A stretch of DNA of 50,165 nucleotides. Source: an uncultured Alphaproteobacteria bacterium (GTDB lineage Bacteria > Pseudomonadota > Alphaproteobacteria > HIMB59 > GCA-002718135). Under the pieces are notes generated by a model. It had not been told where the DNA came from. It did no database searches and saw only the letters and a program-made list of their open reading frames with translations. Position 1 is the stretch's first letter; each line of letters begins with the position of its first letter. Positions 1 through 8,671 of this stretch are shown piece after piece. The stretch lies in assembly GCA_902521325.1 (NCBI GenBank), contig CABYRE010000008.1, positions 1 to 50,165 on the forward strand. Reading direction: 5' to 3'. Made by a program: the position numbers and the translations under genes.

Positions 1-792
1 CCATTAGAAAGAGCAAAATTGAATAATCAAAATACAAAAAAATTTAATGGAAATGTTGCAGTAATTACAGGTGGGGCTGGAAAAATTGGAAGTGCGATTG
101 CAAATAAATTTATAAATGAAAATATTGAAGTTATACTTTTAGATAAAAACTTTAAAAATCTTGATGTAAATATCATAAAGAAATGCCTATGTATTGCATG
201 TGATTTAACTAATAATTCTCAAATTAATAAAGCATTAAATATGATATTAAAATTATTTGGTGGTATAGATATTCTAATAGCAAACTCTGGTGCTGCATTT
301 CAAGGTAGTATGCTAAATGTTAAAAAAGATATTTTGGAAAAAAGTTTAGAGGTAAATTTTTATAGTCATCATAACATAGTCCAAAAAATTGCTAATATTA
401 TGGTATCACAAGGTTTTGGAGGTTCCATTTCTCTTAATTTGTCAAAACAATCTATAAATCCTGGGAAGGATTTTGGACCATATGGTATCGCAAAAGCTAG
501 CTCGTTATTTTCTATGAAACAATATGCTTTAGAATTTGGAAAATATAACATTCGGGTTAATGGAATTAATGCTGATCGTATAAAAAGTGGTTTATTAACT
601 GATCAGTTTATTAAAGAAAGAGCAAAAGCTAGAAATATGTCTTCAACTGAATATTTAAATAATAATTTACTTCAAAAGCAAGTAACTGCAGAAGATGTTG
701 CTGAAGCATTTTTTGCTCAATTATCCTTTGAAAAAACAACTGGGAATATTATTACTGTTGATGGCGGTAATATTGAGGCTAGTTTAAGATAG
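1..792 (+). CDS. Bifunctional class II aldolase/short-chain dehydrogenase, C-terminal part (cut by left edge)
   Basis: The visible part is a short-chain dehydrogenase with a Rossmann glycine motif (TGGAGKIG, bases about 67-90), an NSG motif, and the Ser-Tyr-Lys catalytic set with YGIAK and a Ser 13 residues before the Tyr. A TTG codon at 19 could be a start, but the frame is open to base 1 and reads PLERAKL just before the Rossmann domain. That resembles the linker in rhamnulose-1-phosphate aldolase/lactaldehyde dehydrogenase fusions (RhaD-SDR type). The tail, with SGLLTDQFI, ERAKARNMS, VTAEDVAEAF and TVDGGNIEASLR, also fits that fusion family. I infer that the aldolase domain lies left of the window. 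The fusion family cleaves deoxysugar phosphates and oxidises lactaldehyde; this substrate is inferred from family resemblance only. A stand-alone SDR starting at TTG 19 is the alternative. Confidence 0.75.
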   Translation, partial: PLERAKLNNQNTKKFNGNVAVITGGAGKIGSAIANKFINENIEVILLDKNFKNLDVNIIKKCLCIACDLTNNSQINKALNMILKLFGGIDILIANSGAAFQGSMLNVKKDILEKSLEVNFYSHHNIVQKIANIMVSQGFGGSISLNLSKQSINPGKDFGPYGIAKASSLFSMKQYALEFGKYNIRVNGINADRIKSGLLTDQFIKERAKARNMSSTEYLNNNLLQKQVTAEDVAEAFFAQLSFEKTTGNIITVDGGNIEASLR

Positions 793-1209
793 GTGTTATT
801 AAAATTTTTAGAAAAAATTGGAAGAAAGAAAATTGTTCTAGATAGAGGACCATCTCATCCAGAATTTCATAAAGCAAAACCATGGATGGAAAGATACTAC
901 CTATTATTTAGAAAAAGACCAAAATGGTTTCCTTTTAATATTCTGATTCATAAAATGTTAGATGATGATCACGGTGAAGGAGTTCATAATCATCTTTGTC
1001 CTTATATAACAATTATTTTAAAAGGCGGTTATTGGGAAACAACGAATAAAGGTAAATTTTGGAGGTCTCCAGGCTACATTGGTTTTAGATCTGCAGATCA
1101 TTTACATAGAGTTGATTTAAAACCAAATACAAATACTATGACATTATTTATTCCAGGTCCCTTTGGGTTTAGAAAAACTAAAAGAGCTGATTATAAAACA
1201 AAAATTTAA
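793..1209 (+). CDS. Small cupin-domain protein
   Basis: This 138-residue protein has a single cupin-like core. HNH at residues 65-67 and a later His (DHLHRVDL, residues 102-109) are plausible metal ligands, with ILKGGYWE, SPGYIGFR and LFIPGP strands between and after them. The GTG start follows the upstream TAG stop with no gap, so translation is probably coupled to the aldolase/dehydrogenase gene. No signal peptide or membrane segment is visible, so it should be cytoplasmic. The family is seen in many bacteria and phages without a settled function, and it does not match the RhaM mutarotase. The neighbourhood suggests a role near sugar catabolism, but that is only inference. Confidence 0.6.
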   Translation: MLLKFLEKIGRKKIVLDRGPSHPEFHKAKPWMERYYLLFRKRPKWFPFNILIHKMLDDDHGEGVHNHLCPYITIILKGGYWETTNKGKFWRSPGYIGFRSADHLHRVDLKPNTNTMTLFIPGPFGFRKTKRADYKTKI

Positions 1210-1222
1210 TTAGTTATTTCTT

Positions 1223-1957
1223 TTAAATTATACCGTCGTATATTAGTTTACATCCACTCAAAAAAAGCAGAACATAAACAATATTAAAAAATAATTTCTC
1301 TGGAATTCTTTTTTGCAGAAAATATCCAATTAAAACACTAATAAAAGCTAGTGGAAGTAAATAGAGAGAAATCATAAGGTTTGAAGGCGCCAATAATCCA
1401 ACGTAATAATAAGGAACCAATTTTACAAGATTTATAACCATAAATGCTAATGTCATGGTTCCTATGAATGAAATTTTATCAAGCTTTAATGGCAGCATAT
1501 AAAAATTAATAGGAGGGTTCCCTGCATGAATTAAAAAACTAGTATATCCAGCGACAGATGACCAAAAGTATCCTTTAAATCTTGTTGGTTTAAGTAAATA
1601 ATTATTTTTCTGAATAAATGAAACAAGAACAAAAATAATTGAAATTATACCTACCATTATTCTTATCTGATCTTCATTGGTAAATTCAAAAGTGAGGGTT
1701 CCAAATAAAATACCAATTATAGATGCAGGGATTATAATTTTTAAAATTCTATTAATCCATTTTTTCCAATACAAATAGATTGCTGAAAAATCCATTATTA
1801 TTAAAAGTGGTAATAAAATACCCGCAGCTTGCAGAGGACTCATAACAAAAGACATTACAGGTACTGCTAACATCGCTATTGGTCCAGGCACACCACCTTT
1901 AGAGATACCAAATACAAAAACACCTAAGGATGCAAAAAAATAAAAATAAAAATCCAT
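1223..1957 (-). CDS. TauE/SafE family membrane transporter
   Basis: The 244-residue protein is almost entirely hydrophobic, with about eight predicted membrane spans. It starts with a glycine-rich repeat (FGISKGGVPGP) typical of the TauE/SafE permease family and has a second family-like repeat near residues 135-150 (SFLIHAGNPP). Members export or import sulfite, sulfoacetate or other small organic sulfur and carboxylate anions. Its ATG immediately follows the TAA stop of the metC-like gene, so the pair is one transcription and translation unit. The pairing with a C-S lyase suggests movement of a sulfur-containing product, though the substrate cannot be read from sequence. Confidence 0.8.
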   Translation of the reverse strand: MDFYFYFFASLGVFVFGISKGGVPGPIAMLAVPVMSFVMSPLQAAGILLPLLIIMDFSAIYLYWKKWINRILKIIIPASIIGILFGTLTFEFTNEDQIRIMVGIISIIFVLVSFIQKNNYLLKPTRFKGYFWSSVAGYTSFLIHAGNPPINFYMLPLKLDKISFIGTMTLAFMVINLVKLVPYYYVGLLAPSNLMISLYLLPLAFISVLIGYFLQKRIPEKLFFNIVYVLLFLSGCKLIYDGII

Positions 1958-3118
1958 TTAATTTAAAACTTTTAATGCACTTTTTATATCTTTTATTTGA
2001 TCATCAATATCTTCCAGCCCACAATATAATCTTATTAAAGTTCCAGTATTTTTATTTTTAAACTCTCTTTTATCTAGTGGAGGAAAAGTAATAAGACTAT
2101 CAAATCCACCCCAACTATATCCTAATTTAAAAATTTTAAGTTTATTAAAAAATTTTTCAATTTGAGTATTTGAAAATTTCTTTTTCAGCATAAACGAAAA
2201 TAAACCTGTGCTACCAGAAAAATCTCTTTTCCATATTTTATGATTCTTTGTATGCGGTAATGCCGGATGAAAAACATCAGTGACAAGATCATGATCTAAT
2301 AAATATTTTGCCATTAATAAAGCATTGCTTTCTATTTCTTTCATTCTAATTTTTAATGTTGGTATACCTCTAATTGCTAAATAAACTTCATCCGATCCAG
2401 GACATATCCCTAAAGTTTTTGCAGCAGTTCTAATTTTTCTAGCATATTTTTTATTTGATGAAACAAAACCTATTAAAACATCCGAGTGACCATTTATATA
2501 TTTAGTCCCAGCATCTATTATAATATCTACCCCTAGTTTAATTGGATTGCAAAACAAAGGTGATGCCCATGTATTATCCATTACAGTTGGGATATTATTT
2601 TTTTTAGCTATCTTTGTTATAAAAGGTATATCAATTATATCAAATGTAGCAGTTCCAGGAGATTCTAAATATATAAGTTTAGTTTTTTTATTTATTAATT
2701 TATCAAAATTTTTAATTTTATTTATTGGATGAAAATATTTTATTTTTACATTATATTGTTTAAGTATATTTTCACAAAAAGTTCTTGTGGGGCTGTAGAC
2801 ACTATCATTTATTAAAACTTCATCTCCAGATTTTAAGATGGCAAAAAAAGGAATTATTATTGAAGCAAGTCCGGAAGGAGATAAGATAGTATCATTACAA
2901 TAATATAATTCTGAGATACTATCTTCTAATTGTTTATGAAAAGGATTTTGATTAATTCCATAAAATGTTCTTCTGTCATCTGCATTTTTAATATCATTTA
3001 AATAATCCTGATAACTATTAAAAATCATTGTTGATCCTTTGTATGTGCCAGGATTGATAAAACCTTTTTGTTTAAGAGGATTTCTGCCTATTTTAGTTAG
3101 TTTTGTTTTTATCTTCAC
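1958..3118 (-). CDS. metC: Cystathionine beta-lyase-like PLP enzyme
   Basis: A 386-residue member of the Cys/Met metabolism PLP family. The PLP lysine is in AGTKYINGHSD (K206), the pyridine-nitrogen aspartate is D181 (VMDNTWA), and the catalytic tyrosine is in DSVYSPTR (Y108). Length and the opening around RRTFYGINQNP fit the MetC subgroup rather than the gamma-lyases. MetC cleaves cystathionine to homocysteine, pyruvate and ammonia, and many also desulfurate cysteine. It is followed without a gap by a TauE/SafE transporter and is transcribed away from aapJ. Its role could be methionine synthesis or degradation of thioethers. The window also holds a second PLP enzyme of the same superfamily at 43229-44389. 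Confidence 0.8.
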   Translation of the reverse strand: MKIKTKLTKIGRNPLKQKGFINPGTYKGSTMIFNSYQDYLNDIKNADDRRTFYGINQNPFHKQLEDSISELYYCNDTILSPSGLASIIIPFFAILKSGDEVLINDSVYSPTRTFCENILKQYNVKIKYFHPINKIKNFDKLINKKTKLIYLESPGTATFDIIDIPFITKIAKKNNIPTVMDNTWASPLFCNPIKLGVDIIIDAGTKYINGHSDVLIGFVSSNKKYARKIRTAAKTLGICPGSDEVYLAIRGIPTLKIRMKEIESNALLMAKYLLDHDLVTDVFHPALPHTKNHKIWKRDFSGSTGLFSFMLKKKFSNTQIEKFFNKLKIFKLGYSWGGFDSLITFPPLDKREFKNKNTGTLIRLYCGLEDIDDQIKDIKSALKVLN

Positions 3119-3192
3119 TGTGTCTATATCTAGTATATTATTAATATTATAACACTAATTGTAGAAAAATATTAAATTACAAAATGTATCAT

Positions 3193-3220
3193 TTGGATTA
3201 GCTTATTAATTTGGTATAGG
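3193..3220 (+). promoter_or_regulatory. Candidate sigma-70 promoter of aapJ
   Basis: TTGGAT (3193-3198) and TATAGG (3215-3220) are separated by 16 bases, upstream of the aapJ ribosome binding site GGAG (3263-3266). The region is AT-rich, so chance matches are common and this is only a candidate. Confidence 0.35.
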
Positions 3221-3274
3221 GAAGCAATCTTTGAAAAAAGATATTTAAATAATTATTTAAACGGAGAAAATAAT

Positions 3275-4279
3275 ATGAAAAAACTATTATCTATCTTTGC
3301 AGTTGTAGCATTTGCATTCTCAGCACATGCCGGAACTCTTGATGATGTTAAAAATAGAGGTTTTCTAAAATGTGGAGTAACAACTGGTCTTGCTGGTTTT
3401 GCTGCTCCAGATGATAGCGGTGAATGGGCTGGTCTAGATGCAGATATGTGTCGTGCAGTTGCTGTAGCTGTTTTTGGAGACCGTTCAAAAGTAGAATTTA
3501 TTACAACTACTGGTAAATCTCGTTTCCCAACATTAGCTTCAGGTGAAGTTGATATGCTAGCGAGAAATACTACTTGGACAATAAGCCGTGATGTTAATCT
3601 TGGTTTTGAGTTCGTAGGTGTAAACTTCTATGACGGACAAGGTTTTATGATCCCATCTGCTCTTGGTGTATCAAGTGCAACTGAGCTTGATGGTGCTACT
3701 GTATGTATCCAAACTGGTACTACTACAGAGTTAAACCTTGCTGACTTCTTTAGACTGAATGGAATTAGCTATGAAGCACTTCCAATTGAAACTAATGATG
3801 AAGGTAAAGAAAACTTATTTGCTGGAAGATGTGATGTATACACAACAGACGCTTCAGGCCTTTCTTCAACGAGAGCTGCTGCTTCAAATCCAGATAAATG
3901 GGTTGTTTTACCAGAAATTATTTCAAAAGAACCACTTGGTCCACTTGTAAGACATGGTGATCACCAGTGGGGTGATGTTGTACGTTGGTCTTTAAATGCA
4001 ATGATTATTGCTGAAGAACTAGGTGTAACTTCAGAAAACGTTGATGCTCAACTTGGTTCAAATGTTCCAGAGGTACTAAGACTTCTTGGTGTTGAAGGTT
4101 CTTATGGTGAAATGCTTGAATTAGCTCCTGATTGGGCTTACCAAATTATTAAACAAATTGGTAACTATTCAGAGTCTTACGAAGCAAACGTAGGTCCAGA
4201 TACACCTCTTGAAATAGCAAGAGGACTTAACGCTCTATGGACACAAGGTGGTATTTTATACGCACCTCCATTTAGATAA
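3275..4279 (+). CDS. aapJ: General L-amino acid ABC transporter, periplasmic binding protein
   Basis: A 334-residue periplasmic solute-binding protein of the AapJ/BztA family. It has a signal peptide (residues 1-19, ending SAHA before GTLDDV), then the family opening RGFLKCGVTTGLAGFAAPD and WAGLDADMCRAVA. ETNDEGKENLFAGRCDVYTTD and LGPLVRHGDHQW are further family marks. It captures a broad range of L-amino acids for the AapQM permease and AapP ATPase encoded next. The start has a good GGAG site 8 bases upstream. The gene is visibly richer in G and C and in apparently preferred codons than its neighbours, as expected for an abundant protein. A hairpin right after the stop would hold most transcripts to aapJ alone. 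Confidence 0.93.
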   Translation: MKKLLSIFAVVAFAFSAHAGTLDDVKNRGFLKCGVTTGLAGFAAPDDSGEWAGLDADMCRAVAVAVFGDRSKVEFITTTGKSRFPTLASGEVDMLARNTTWTISRDVNLGFEFVGVNFYDGQGFMIPSALGVSSATELDGATVCIQTGTTTELNLADFFRLNGISYEALPIETNDEGKENLFAGRCDVYTTDASGLSSTRAAASNPDKWVVLPEIISKEPLGPLVRHGDHQWGDVVRWSLNAMIIAEELGVTSENVDAQLGSNVPEVLRLLGVEGSYGEMLELAPDWAYQIIKQIGNYSESYEANVGPDTPLEIARGLNALWTQGGILYAPPFR

Positions 4280-4294
4280 ACGTTAATTTTTTTT

Positions 4295-4329
4295 AAAATA
4301 GGGGGTTTCAAAACCCCCTATTTTTTTTT
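4295..4329 (+). terminator. Hairpin terminator/attenuator between aapJ and aapQ
   Basis: A perfect inverted repeat of 14 bases per arm (4295-4308 and 4311-4324), with a GGGGG/CCCCC core, is followed by a T run to 4329. It lies 16 bases after the aapJ stop and 20 bases before aapQ. It fits a partial terminator and 3' stabiliser that keeps the binding protein in excess over the membrane subunits. Confidence 0.85.
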
Positions 4330-4349
4330 ATAAACATCAAAGGTTTTAA

Positions 4350-5513
4350 ATGCGATCTAATCTTAATTTTTTTTCAGACGAAAGGTTTAGATCAATCTTT
4401 TTTCAAACATTAGTAGTAGGTCTTTTTGCTCTAGGTATTTTTTTTATTGTTCAAACAACAGCATATAATCTAGAAAAAAGAAACATAGCAACTGGATGGA
4501 GATTTTTGTCAGATCCAGCTGGATTTGATATTAGTTTCTCACCTTTTTTAGAATTTAAATCAACTGATACTCATTTAAAGGTCTATTTTGTTGGAGTTTT
4601 AAATACATTACTTGTTTCAATTACTGGTTGTATTGCGGCAACTATTTTAGGATTTCTAGTAGGAATAATTCGTTTGTCATCAAATTGGTTGTTAAGCAGA
4701 ATATCTTATATTTATGTAGAATTTACAAGGAATGTTCCATTGCTTCTTCAAATTATTCTCTGGTACAGTATTTTAATACAACTACCGCGGGTTAAGCAAT
4801 CTCTTCAAATTCTTGATGTTTTTTATATATCAAATAGAGGTCTTTATTCACCAAGACCAATATTTGAGAGTGGGTTTACTTATATTTTTATTGCAATTAT
4901 TCTGGCATTGATTTCAAGTTTTTTTATTCGTAGATGGGCAAAAAAAAGACAAGACTTAACTGGTGATCAATATCCGGTTTTTTATACTTCTTTTGGTTTA
5001 ATTTTTATTATCCCTCTCATCTTATTCTTTATACTTGGTTCACCAATGTCATTCGAATATCCTGAAATGAAAGGATTTAATTTTAAAGGTGGTTTAGTTA
5101 TTCGTCCTGAGTTTATTGCAATGTTTCTAGCCCTATCAATTTATACAGCTGCGTTTATTTCTGAAACAGTAAGGGCTGGAATATTATCTGTAACAAAAGG
5201 TCAAAGAGAAGCATCAGCAGCACTAGGTTTAAAACAATCCTGGATTATGAGATTAATAATAATTCCTCAAGCATTAAGAGTTATTGTTCCCCCACTCACA
5301 AGTCAGTATTTAAACTTAACAAAAAATTCTTCACTTGGAATAGCAGTTGGATACGCAGATTTAGTTCATGGATTTGGTGGAATTAGTCTTAATCAAACTG
5401 GCCAAGCAATTGAATGCATGGTTATAGTAATGGCAACTTATTTAACTATAAGTTTAACAATTTCTTTTTTTATGAACATTTATAACAGAAGTATACAATT
5501 TAAGGAAAAGTAA
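4350..5513 (+). CDS. aapQ: General L-amino acid ABC transporter permease
   Basis: A 387-residue inner-membrane permease with about eight spans. The cytoplasmic EAA loop near residues 287-310 (REASAALGLKQSW, then IIIPQALR) contacts the ATPase. The long insert between the first spans and the conserved transport core is typical of AapQ/BztB. It pairs with AapM to form the channel. The ATG at 4350 lies after the aapJ terminator, and the stop overlaps the aapM start by one base (TAATG), which suggests translational coupling. Confidence 0.92.
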   Translation: MRSNLNFFSDERFRSIFFQTLVVGLFALGIFFIVQTTAYNLEKRNIATGWRFLSDPAGFDISFSPFLEFKSTDTHLKVYFVGVLNTLLVSITGCIAATILGFLVGIIRLSSNWLLSRISYIYVEFTRNVPLLLQIILWYSILIQLPRVKQSLQILDVFYISNRGLYSPRPIFESGFTYIFIAIILALISSFFIRRWAKKRQDLTGDQYPVFYTSFGLIFIIPLILFFILGSPMSFEYPEMKGFNFKGGLVIRPEFIAMFLALSIYTAAFISETVRAGILSVTKGQREASAALGLKQSWIMRLIIIPQALRVIVPPLTSQYLNLTKNSSLGIAVGYADLVHGFGGISLNQTGQAIECMVIVMATYLTISLTISFFMNIYNRSIQFKEK

Positions 5514-6646
5514 TGAATGAAAAAATAGAAAGTAGAAAGCCGCCAGTTGCAACAACAGGAATTATAGGTTGGTTAAGAATAAATTTATTTTTTAATTGGA
5601 CAAATTCCTTAATCACAATTTTTGTTATATATTGCCTTTACCAGTTTGTTCCCTGGATTTTAGATTGGACACTTTTTTCAGCTGATTTTAAATATAATTA
5701 TCTTGGTCAGCAAATAACTAATCAGGAAATGTGTTCAAGAAACTTAGATCCTGAAAATGGAGGAGCATGTTGGGCTGTAATTTATGTAAGGTTCTATCAA
5801 TTTATTTATGGATTTTATCCAAGAGAAGAGGTTTGGAGAGTTAATATATCTTATGTAATGTTGGCAATTGCACTACTTCCACTTCTAATTACAAAACTAC
5901 CTTATAGAAAAATTTTTTTAAACTTTACTTATATATTTCCAATAATTGCTTATTTTTTGCTTAATGGTGGATTTGGCTTACCTGATATTTCAACAAATAA
6001 GTGGGGAGGCCTCTTGGTTACACTAGTTTTAGGCTGCACAGGTATTGCATTAGCATTTCCAATTGGTGTTTTGTTAGCTTTAGGAAGAAGGTCTAAATTA
6101 CCTGTAATAAGCATGATGTGTGTTTTGTTTATTGAGTTTATAAGAGGTGTTCCATTAATAACACTTCTATTTTTTGGAATGGTAATGCTTCCTTTATTTT
6201 TACCTGAAGGAATAGATATGGATGGCTTAGTAAGAGTTCTTGTTGCTGTTACACTTTTCCAATCTGCTTATATGGCTGAAGTTATAAGGGGTGGATTACA
6301 AGCTATTCCAACAGGTCAATATGAAGCAGCACGATCTTTAGGAATGTCGTATTGGAGAATGAACTTTCAAATAATTTTACCTCAAGCAATTAGAATATCT
6401 ATCCCACCTATAGTAAATACCTCAATTGGGTTGTTCAAAGACACTACACTAGTTATTATAGTCGGATTATTAGATTTATTAGGAATAGGAAGAGGGACTT
6501 TAGCTGACACTAATTGGTTAGGCTTATCTTATGAAATTTACTTTTTTGTTAGTTTGGTATTTTTTATATTCACATTTGGAATGTCTAGATACAGTTTGTA
6601 TTTGGAAAAGAAATTAAAAACAGGTATTAATATGGGGGCTGATTAA
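5513..6646 (+). CDS. aapM: General L-amino acid ABC transporter permease
   Basis: A 377-residue partner permease of AapQ. The N-terminal region carries a large periplasmic stretch with cysteines ([17 protein letters not shown]) typical of AapM/BztC. The C-terminal half is the transport core, with the EAA loop [14 protein letters not shown] and IILPQAIR, and then [14 protein letters not shown]. It is the third gene of the operon, starting within the aapQ stop. One base separates its stop from the aapP start. Confidence 0.92.
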   Translation: MNEKIESRKPPVATTGIIGWLRINLFFNWTNSLITIFVIYCLYQFVPWILDWTLFSADFKYNYLGQQITNQEMCSRNLDPENGGACWAVIYVRFYQFIYGFYPREEVWRVNISYVMLAIALLPLLITKLPYRKIFLNFTYIFPIIAYFLLNGGFGLPDISTNKWGGLLVTLVLGCTGIALAFPIGVLLALGRRSKLPVISMMCVLFIEFIRGVPLITLLFFGMVMLPLFLPEGIDMDGLVRVLVAVTLFQSAYMAEVIRGGLQAIPTGQYEAARSLGMSYWRMNFQIILPQAIRISIPPIVNTSIGLFKDTTLVIIVGLLDLLGIGRGTLADTNWLGLSYEIYFFVSLVFFIFTFGMSRYSLYLEKKLKTGINMGAD

Positions 6647-6647
6647 A

Positions 6648-7391
6648 ATGAGTGAAGAATCAATAATTTCATTAAAAAATGTTAACAAATGGTTTGGAGA
6701 TTTTCATGTATTACAAGATGTAAATCTTGAAGTGAAGAAGAAAGAAAGAATTGTAGTTTGTGGCCCTTCCGGTTCTGGTAAATCTACAATGATCAGATGT
6801 ATTAATAGACTGGAAGAACACCAAGAGGGTTCAATTGTTGTTGATGGAATTGAGTTAACTGGAAATTTAAAAAATATTGATAATGTTAGGAAAGAAGTTG
6901 GAATGGTATTTCAACAATTTAATTTATTTCCCCATTTATCTGTAAAAGAAAATATAACGTTAGCTCCAATTTGGGTAAAAAAAATGCCAAAAGCAGAAGC
7001 TGAAGATCTTGCTATGAGGCAGTTAGAAATAGTAAAAATTCCTGAACAAGCCAACAAGTACCCCGGTCAATTATCTGGTGGTCAACAACAAAGAGTGGCA
7101 ATTGCTAGATCTCTTGCAATGAATCCTAACATTATGCTTTTTGATGAACCAACTTCAGCTCTAGACCCCGAAATGATTAAAGAAGTTTTAGATGTTATGG
7201 TTGATTTGGCAAATGGTGGAATGACAATGATTGTTGTTACTCATGAAATGGGTTTTGCTAAAACAGTTGCTGATAGAATGGTGTTTATGGATGAAGGAAA
7301 AATTGTTGAGGAAGCTAACCCAGATAAGTTTTTCAATAATCCAGAGAGTGATCGTACAAAGTTATTTTTAAGTCAAATTCTTCATCAGTAA
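6648..7391 (+). CDS. aapP: General L-amino acid ABC transporter ATPase
   Basis: A 247-residue ABC ATPase of the polar amino acid class. Walker A is GPSGSGKS (39-46), the Q-loop is [10 protein letters not shown], the signature is LSGGQQQR (142-149), Walker B with its catalytic Glu is LFDEP (164-168), and the switch histidine is in VVTHEMGFA. It energises AapQM. It is the last gene of the aap operon, and its stop is one base from the stop of the convergent alaX-like gene, so no separate terminator fits between them. Confidence 0.95.
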   Translation: MSEESIISLKNVNKWFGDFHVLQDVNLEVKKKERIVVCGPSGSGKSTMIRCINRLEEHQEGSIVVDGIELTGNLKNIDNVRKEVGMVFQQFNLFPHLSVKENITLAPIWVKKMPKAEAEDLAMRQLEIVKIPEQANKYPGQLSGGQQQRVAIARSLAMNPNIMLFDEPTSALDPEMIKEVLDVMVDLANGGMTMIVVTHEMGFAKTVADRMVFMDEGKIVEEANPDKFFNNPESDRTKLFLSQILHQ

Positions 7392-7392
7392 T

Positions 7393-8094
7393 TTAAGAAG
7401 ATAACAATAAATTAACTCTTCTATTCATTTTACCTTTGTTTTCTATCTTACCGATTTGAATTTTACCTATCTCATTAGTTGATTTTACATGTGTACCACC
7501 ACATGGTTGTAAATCGACATCACCAATTCTAATTAATCTTATTTTACCATCTTTTAGCGGAGGTTTTACTGACATAGTTCTGACAAGTTCAGGTTTTTCT
7601 TCTAATATACTACTCTCAATTACTTCACTAGTAACAGTATGATTATCCTCAACTAACAAATTTATTTTTTCTTCCAATTCTTCTTTATTTATTAATTTAT
7701 CTGGATCATTAAAATCTAATCGACTTTTTTCATAACCAATTTGACCTCCAGTTACTCCTAAAGGGACTATAGAACATAACAAGTGTAGCGCAGTATGCAT
7801 TCTCATGTGCTTGTATCGTAAATCCCAATTTATTTTTCCAATTATATTATTTTTTTCTTCAAGATCTTTGAGATCATCTACAATATGTATTATTTTATTA
7901 TTTTCTTTAATAGTATCTAAAACTTGTATTTTTATACTTTCTGCTTCTATTGCACCTGTGTCCCCAGGTTGACCACCACTTTTTGCATAAAATGCTGTTT
8001 TATCTAACTCAATACTATTTTCTTCTTTCACAATACCTACAATTCTTGCTTTAAATTCTTTAATGTATGAATCATCTTCGAATAATTTTGTCAT
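7393..8094 (-). CDS. Trans-acting alanyl-tRNA editing protein (AlaX family)
   Basis: A 233-residue stand-alone version of the AlaRS editing module. An N-terminal beta-barrel with the GG motif AKSGGQPGDTG (residues 38-48) precedes the zinc-binding editing domain. The four metal ligands are in HTALH (H100, H104) and CGGTH (C198, H202). AlaX proteins hydrolyse Ser-tRNA(Ala) or Gly-tRNA(Ala). The length and the GG motif fit the longer AlaX-M/II type. It is convergent with aapP and divergent from umuD. Confidence 0.85.
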   Translation of the reverse strand: MTKLFEDDSYIKEFKARIVGIVKEENSIELDKTAFYAKSGGQPGDTGAIEAESIKIQVLDTIKENNKIIHIVDDLKDLEEKNNIIGKINWDLRYKHMRMHTALHLLCSIVPLGVTGGQIGYEKSRLDFNDPDKLINKEELEEKINLLVEDNHTVTSEVIESSILEEKPELVRTMSVKPPLKDGKIRLIRIGDVDLQPCGGTHVKSTNEIGKIQIGKIENKGKMNRRVNLLLSS

Positions 8095-8127
8095 AGCGTT
8101 TTTTAACAGTATTTTAAAAATATTATA

Positions 8128-8171
8128 TTGACTTTTTTCTCATTCTGAATAAATTAGAACAAAAGTAGAAC
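8128..8171 (+). promoter_or_regulatory. SOS promoter with LexA box of umuDC
   Basis: TTGACT (8128-8133) is followed after 16 bases by TAAATT (8150-8155). GAAC-N7-GAAC (8157-8171) sits directly downstream, over the likely transcription start. The direct repeat GAAC-N7-GAAC (GTTC-N7-GTTC on the other strand) is the established LexA operator of Alphaproteobacteria. The site is 62 bases upstream of umuD, so repression by LexA and induction by DNA damage is a strong inference. Confidence 0.8.
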
Positions 8172-8233
8172 AAATAATTTTATAAATAATATAATTATTA
8201 TTTATCAATTATTTAAATATTTTTTCTAATATT

Positions 8234-8671
8234 ATGTCTAAAAAAATAGAAAACTTAATATTTAAAGCTGAATCCAAAGGAGATCAAATAACACCTTATT
8301 TTCTTGATACAGTATCTGCGGGTTTTCCATCTCCAGCTACTGATTATATGGAAAACAAACTTGATCTTAATGAATATTTGGTTCAACGTCCAACAGCAAC
8401 CTATATCGTTAAAGCTAATGGCCCTTCTATGACCGATGCAGGCATATTATCAGGTGATTTACTTATTGTTGATAGAAGTATTACACCTCGCAACGACAAT
8501 ATTGTTATAGCCTCCATCTTTGGTGACCTAACAGTCAAAAAACTGAAAAAGAAAGATCAGTCACTATTTTTAATTTCTGCCAATAGTGAGTATCCTAGTA
8601 TTCAAGTTAAAGAGGAAATGGAGTGCTTTATATGGGGGGTAGTGACATATGTCATACACAAAACTACTTAA
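8234..8671 (+). CDS. umuD: DNA polymerase V subunit UmuD (S24 self-cleaving peptidase)
   Basis: A 145-residue LexA/UmuD-type protein. The self-cleavage site is Ala29-Gly30 (SAGFPSPA). The nucleophile is S65 in NGPSMTDAGILSGD and the general-base lysine is K102 in LTVKKLK. RecA-stimulated cleavage makes UmuD', which binds UmuC to form the error-prone polymerase. Length is close to the E. coli protein (139). It lies behind a LexA box and its end overlaps umuC by 23 bases, so the two are co-translated. Confidence 0.92.
   Translation: MSKKIENLIFKAESKGDQITPYFLDTVSAGFPSPATDYMENKLDLNEYLVQRPTATYIVKANGPSMTDAGILSGDLLIVDRSITPRNDNIVIASIFGDLTVKKLKKKDQSLFLISANSEYPSIQVKEEMECFIWGVVTYVIHKTT

Noticed and set aside
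3119-3274. Riboswitch in the metC/aapJ divergent region
   Set aside because: Only AT-rich repeats and promoter-like boxes were found; no conserved aptamer pattern.
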